NCBI GenBank assembly: GCA_051646105.1
Contig: JBOFCO010000210.1
Location: 1 to 7,449 of the forward strand
Length of the DNA: 7,449 nt
Reading direction: 5' to 3'
Source: JBOFCO01 sp051646105
Lineage (GTDB): Bacteria > Pseudomonadota > Alphaproteobacteria > Rhodobacterales > Rhodobacteraceae
Below, in pieces: positions 4,870 to 7,449 of this stretch (positions are counted from its first letter, which is position 1; every line of letters begins with the position of its first letter). The notes under the pieces were generated by a model. The model was not told the DNA's origin and ran no database searches. It saw only the letters and a list, made by a program, of their open reading frames with translations. Made by a program: the position numbers and the translations under genes.

Positions 4870-6215
4870 TGCTACGGGACGGCGATGACACAGAACGGCG
4901 CATTGCCAAACTGTCGCGGATCAACGCCGCGTTGATCGAGCGTCTGGATCGTCTGGACAGCACACGGGGATCGTCGTGGTCGATGTTTCAGGCCGCCATG
5001 GCTCTTGAAAAGGAAGTCGCCGCCAGGACGGATGATCTGGAACGTGTTCTGGCCGACCTGAGCCAGAAGAATGTCGAACTTGCCGCTGCCCGTCAGGCCG
5101 CCGAGGACGCCAACCGGTCCAAAACCCGTTTCCTGCGGGCGGCCAGCCACGACCTGTTGCAACCGCTGAGCGCGGCAAGGCTGTTCCTGTCGACACTGGC
5201 CACAACCGAGATGAACGAAGATCAGGTCGATCTGGTCAAGCGGCTTGGCAACGCCTTTGAATCGGTCGACGAACTGATGCATGCCGTGCTTGATATTTCG
5301 CGGCTGGATTCACAGCGGATCGAATTCAACCGCAAGTCCGTCGCCTTGAATGCCCTGTTCCAACGCCTGCGTGACGAATACGAACCGCTGGCGCTGGCGC
5401 GCGGGCTTGTCCTGCAATTCGTGCCCACGTCGCTTTGTGTGAACAGCGATCCGACCTTTCTGCGCCGGATCGCGCAGAATCTGGTTTCCAACGCGATCAA
5501 ATACACGCGGGCTGGCAAGGTTCTGGTCGGCGCACGGCGGTACGGTGCGCGGGTGTCACTGGAAGTGCACGACACCGGCATCGGCATCCCGGCAGAGGAT
5601 CGCAACCGCATCTTCGACGAATTTCAAAGGCTGGATGCCGACGCGCGCGGTGAATCCGGCATGGGGCTTGGTCTGTCAATCGTCAGGCGTGCCTGCGCCA
5701 AACTCGACCATCCTATCACACTCGACAGCACGCCTGGGCGAGGTACAGTTTTTCGCATCTCGCTTCCGCTGGCGGCGCAACGCCAGACAGTCGCACCGCA
5801 TGACCATGCTGGCCGCGTCAATCGGGAACGCCTTCGCGGGCGGCTGGCACTGGTCGTCGAAAATGACGCCGACATGCGCCATGGCTACAGCCTGATCCTG
5901 CGGGACACATGGGGGATGGAGGTTATGGCCGTCGAGGGCACCGCAGCGGCGGAGCGCGAGGTGATATCTGCGGGGCGCAGCCCCGACCTGATCCTGGCCG
6001 ATTATCATCTTGCGGGCGAAGATACCGGCGTACGCAGCATCCGTGCGCTGCGCAGGCGCGCCGGCGCGGATATTCCCGCGCTGATGGTCACCGCGCATCG
6101 GAACGCCGGTCTGGTGCGCAGCTGCGGGCGCATGGGAATCCGTGTGCTGGAAAAGCCGGTGCGCCCCGAAGACTTGCAGGAAAACCTGCTGGCCCTGATC
6201 GTGGGGCAGACATGA
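4866..6215 (+). CDS. Soluble hybrid sensor histidine kinase/response regulator, FlhS/AfdS/NahK-like
   Basis: The 449-residue kinase has no membrane segment and no recognisable PAS or other sensor domain. A helical, probably coiled-coil N-terminus (about 8-88) leads to the dimerisation/phosphoacceptor domain with His95 in AASHDLLQPLSAARLF, a form typical of the NahK/ErcS'/FlhS kinases. The ATP-binding domain shows the N box QNLVSNAIKYT (Asn205, Asn209), G1 DTGIGIP (236-242) and G2 GMGLGLSIV (265-273). A C-terminal receiver (about 325-445) has acceptor Asp379 in LILADYHL, Thr409 and Lys430 in LEKPV; its acidic pocket reads ENDAD rather than the commoner DD. Its start overlaps the FIST stop (ATGA), and its stop overlaps the next kinase start. 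Lacking its own sensor, it presumably takes its signal from the FIST protein. Likely output is the LuxR-type regulator upstream; its own receiver may act as phosphate sink or relay step. Confidence 0.92.
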   Translation: MMLRDGDDTERRIAKLSRINAALIERLDRLDSTRGSSWSMFQAAMALEKEVAARTDDLERVLADLSQKNVELAAARQAAEDANRSKTRFLRAASHDLLQPLSAARLFLSTLATTEMNEDQVDLVKRLGNAFESVDELMHAVLDISRLDSQRIEFNRKSVALNALFQRLRDEYEPLALARGLVLQFVPTSLCVNSDPTFLRRIAQNLVSNAIKYTRAGKVLVGARRYGARVSLEVHDTGIGIPAEDRNRIFDEFQRLDADARGESGMGLGLSIVRRACAKLDHPITLDSTPGRGTVFRISLPLAAQRQTVAPHDHAGRVNRERLRGRLALVVENDADMRHGYSLILRDTWGMEVMAVEGTAAAEREVISAGRSPDLILADYHLAGEDTGVRSIRALRRRAGADIPALMVTAHRNAGLVRSCGRMGIRVLEKPVRPEDLQENLLALIVGQT

Positions 6216-7449
6216 TCGCGTGGAGAACCCCCAGCCTGCGGCAACGACTGGTGGCCGGGGCCGGTGGTCTGGGCGGATTGGCGATCCTTGCGGCTTTTCT
6301 CGCAGCCTATGGCGTACGGCAGGCGCTGTGGCTGGGAGAGGAGGCCGCAGCCGCCCAGAGGCGTATGGATGCGCTGGCCGGACTGTCCGCGCGCATCACC
6401 GAGATGATCCTGACGCCGGCCGACCTGCGGGGCAGCCGGACCGGCCCGGTCTTGTCGGCCTTTGCAACCCTTGATGATCTGGTCGCACAGGATGTGGCGC
6501 GGGTGGCGGGTGCGGATGCGCTGGGACGGGCCGCCCAGGGACAGACGCTGGCGCGGATGCGCGCGGCCTTTGACCGGATGGTACAGGACATGGCGGGTGC
6601 CCAGGGTGTGGATTCCGTGCTGCGCGACGCCATGCTCAGCAGCTTTGCCCAGGTGTTCACACCGCTTGTACGCGAGCAAGGCGAATACAACCGAATGCGC
6701 CGTGAAACGGCCCTGGCCGCGCTGGACACGCTCCAGAAGCGGATGATGGGGCTTGCGCTGGGCATGGCGGTGTTGGTGCTTTCCCTCATGGGACTGCTTT
6801 ACGTTGTGGTTCTGCGCCCGCTGCTGTCGCGGTTGCGTCTTGCGGGGGCGGCCCTGGCACAGGCGGGCGGCGATGGCTTGCCCCCGCGCCTGCCAACCGC
6901 GCCCCGTGACGAACTGGCGCTGCTGTTCGCGCGGCTGAACCAGCTTGCGGCGCGGCTGGATCGCAGGCGCCAAACTGTCGCCGCCGATCGCGCCCGATTG
7001 GAAAGCACCGTCGCCACCCGCACGGCAGCGCTGGCCGAAGCGAATGCCCGGCTGTCCCGCATCGACGAGGACCGCCGCCGGTTCTTTGCCGATGTCAGCC
7101 ATGAATTGCGCACCCCGTTGACCGTGATCCTCGCCGAGGCAGAGCTTGCCGCATCGGCCCGTCCGCCGGAACTTTCGTCCGTCGTGATTCCCGCGCTTGC
7201 CACCATCCGCGTCCGCGCCATACGGCTGAACCGCCGGATCGAGGATTTGCTGCGCATTGCCCGGTCGGACAGCGGCCAGCTTGAACTTGACCCCCGCCCC
7301 ACGACTCTGGCCGAAGCGGTGGAAACGGCGCTGGATGATCTGCGCCCGCTGCTGCACCGCGCAGGCCTGCGGGTTGAACGACGGATGGATGGACCTGCTC
7401 CTGTTCTGGCCGATCCGGACTGGCTCCGACAGATCGTCGGCGGCATTAT
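6212..7449 (+). CDS. Membrane sensor histidine kinase with HAMP domain, possibly RfdS-like (3' truncated by window)
   Basis: An open frame of 412 codons runs off the right edge. ATG 6212 overlaps the upstream TGA (ATGA), so translation is coupled. A first transmembrane helix (about residues 12-34) and a second (about 180-201) enclose a periplasmic region of roughly 145 residues, mostly helical and Ala/Arg/Met-rich, with no cysteine or named sensor fold. A HAMP-like linker (about 202-255, starting LRPLLSRL) and a short coiled coil (about 256-288) lead to the phosphoacceptor His297 in FADVSHELRTPL. The dimerisation helices continue to about 355 (RIEDLLRIARSDSGQ). The window ends before the ATP-binding N box. 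This is a different kinase class from its neighbour. In Rhodobacter sphaeroides, as I recall it, the Afd activator genes are accompanied by the repressing kinase RfdS and its regulator RfdR; this gene fits that place, and a regulator gene would be expected next. Confidence 0.88.
   Translation, partial: MIAWRTPSLRQRLVAGAGGLGGLAILAAFLAAYGVRQALWLGEEAAAAQRRMDALAGLSARITEMILTPADLRGSRTGPVLSAFATLDDLVAQDVARVAGADALGRAAQGQTLARMRAAFDRMVQDMAGAQGVDSVLRDAMLSSFAQVFTPLVREQGEYNRMRRETALAALDTLQKRMMGLALGMAVLVLSLMGLLYVVVLRPLLSRLRLAGAALAQAGGDGLPPRLPTAPRDELALLFARLNQLAARLDRRRQTVAADRARLESTVATRTAALAEANARLSRIDEDRRRFFADVSHELRTPLTVILAEAELAASARPPELSSVVIPALATIRVRAIRLNRRIEDLLRIARSDSGQLELDPRPTTLAEAVETALDDLRPLLHRAGLRVERRMDGPAPVLADPDWLRQIVGGI

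Noticed and set aside
6005..7357. 450-codon open frame on the minus strand under the two kinase genes
   Set aside because: It is opposite the kinase receiver end and the second kinase, both with clear motifs. Its composition (Arg, Gln, Gly, His) and lack of motifs mark it as a shadow of high-GC coding.

Overview
The window looks like a chromosomal piece of a high-GC alphaproteobacterium, most likely a methylotrophic or alcohol-oxidising member of the Rhodobacterales (Paracoccus/Rhodobacter-like). This rests on base composition, GC-rich third codon positions, tight ATGA gene overlaps and gene content; no rRNA or other taxonomic marker is present. No mobile element, CRISPR array, tRNA or rRNA gene was seen.

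Left part (1-2745), a quinoprotein (PQQ-dependent alcohol oxidation) accessory block. It opens with the C-terminal end of a membrane protein, probably the permease of the ABC exporter that accompanies PQQ alcohol dehydrogenase clusters. A 200-residue exported protein of unknown function overlaps it by four bases. Facing these, on the minus strand, is a metallo-beta-lactamase-fold hydrolase of the quinoprotein-relay type. Divergent from that gene is an exported SoxY-SoxZ fusion with its carrier cysteine in the middle of the chain. A Sox-type carrier and a zinc hydrolase with no sulfur-oxidation genes beside them is the usual signature of the proposed 'quinoprotein relay' modules next to PQQ dehydrogenases.

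Right part (2965-7449), a signalling block entirely on the plus strand. It encodes a LuxR/NarL-type response regulator, a FIST-domain sensor protein, a soluble hybrid histidine kinase with a C-terminal receiver, and a membrane-bound HAMP histidine kinase cut by the window end. The last three genes are joined by ATGA overlaps. The FIST protein next to a soluble kinase resembles the Pseudomonas NosP/NahK pair. The regulator and kinases resemble the systems controlling methanol and glutathione-dependent formaldehyde oxidation: FlhRS in Paracoccus denitrificans and, as I recall it, AfdRST/RfdRS in Rhodobacter sphaeroides.

Working model (inference): the left block supports periplasmic PQQ-dependent alcohol oxidation. 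The right block senses a small molecule or redox state through the FIST protein, and a periplasmic or membrane signal through the second kinase, and adjusts transcription of the C1/alcohol oxidation genes through the LuxR-type regulator. The dehydrogenase, its cytochrome and the second regulator expected for the last kinase lie outside the window.
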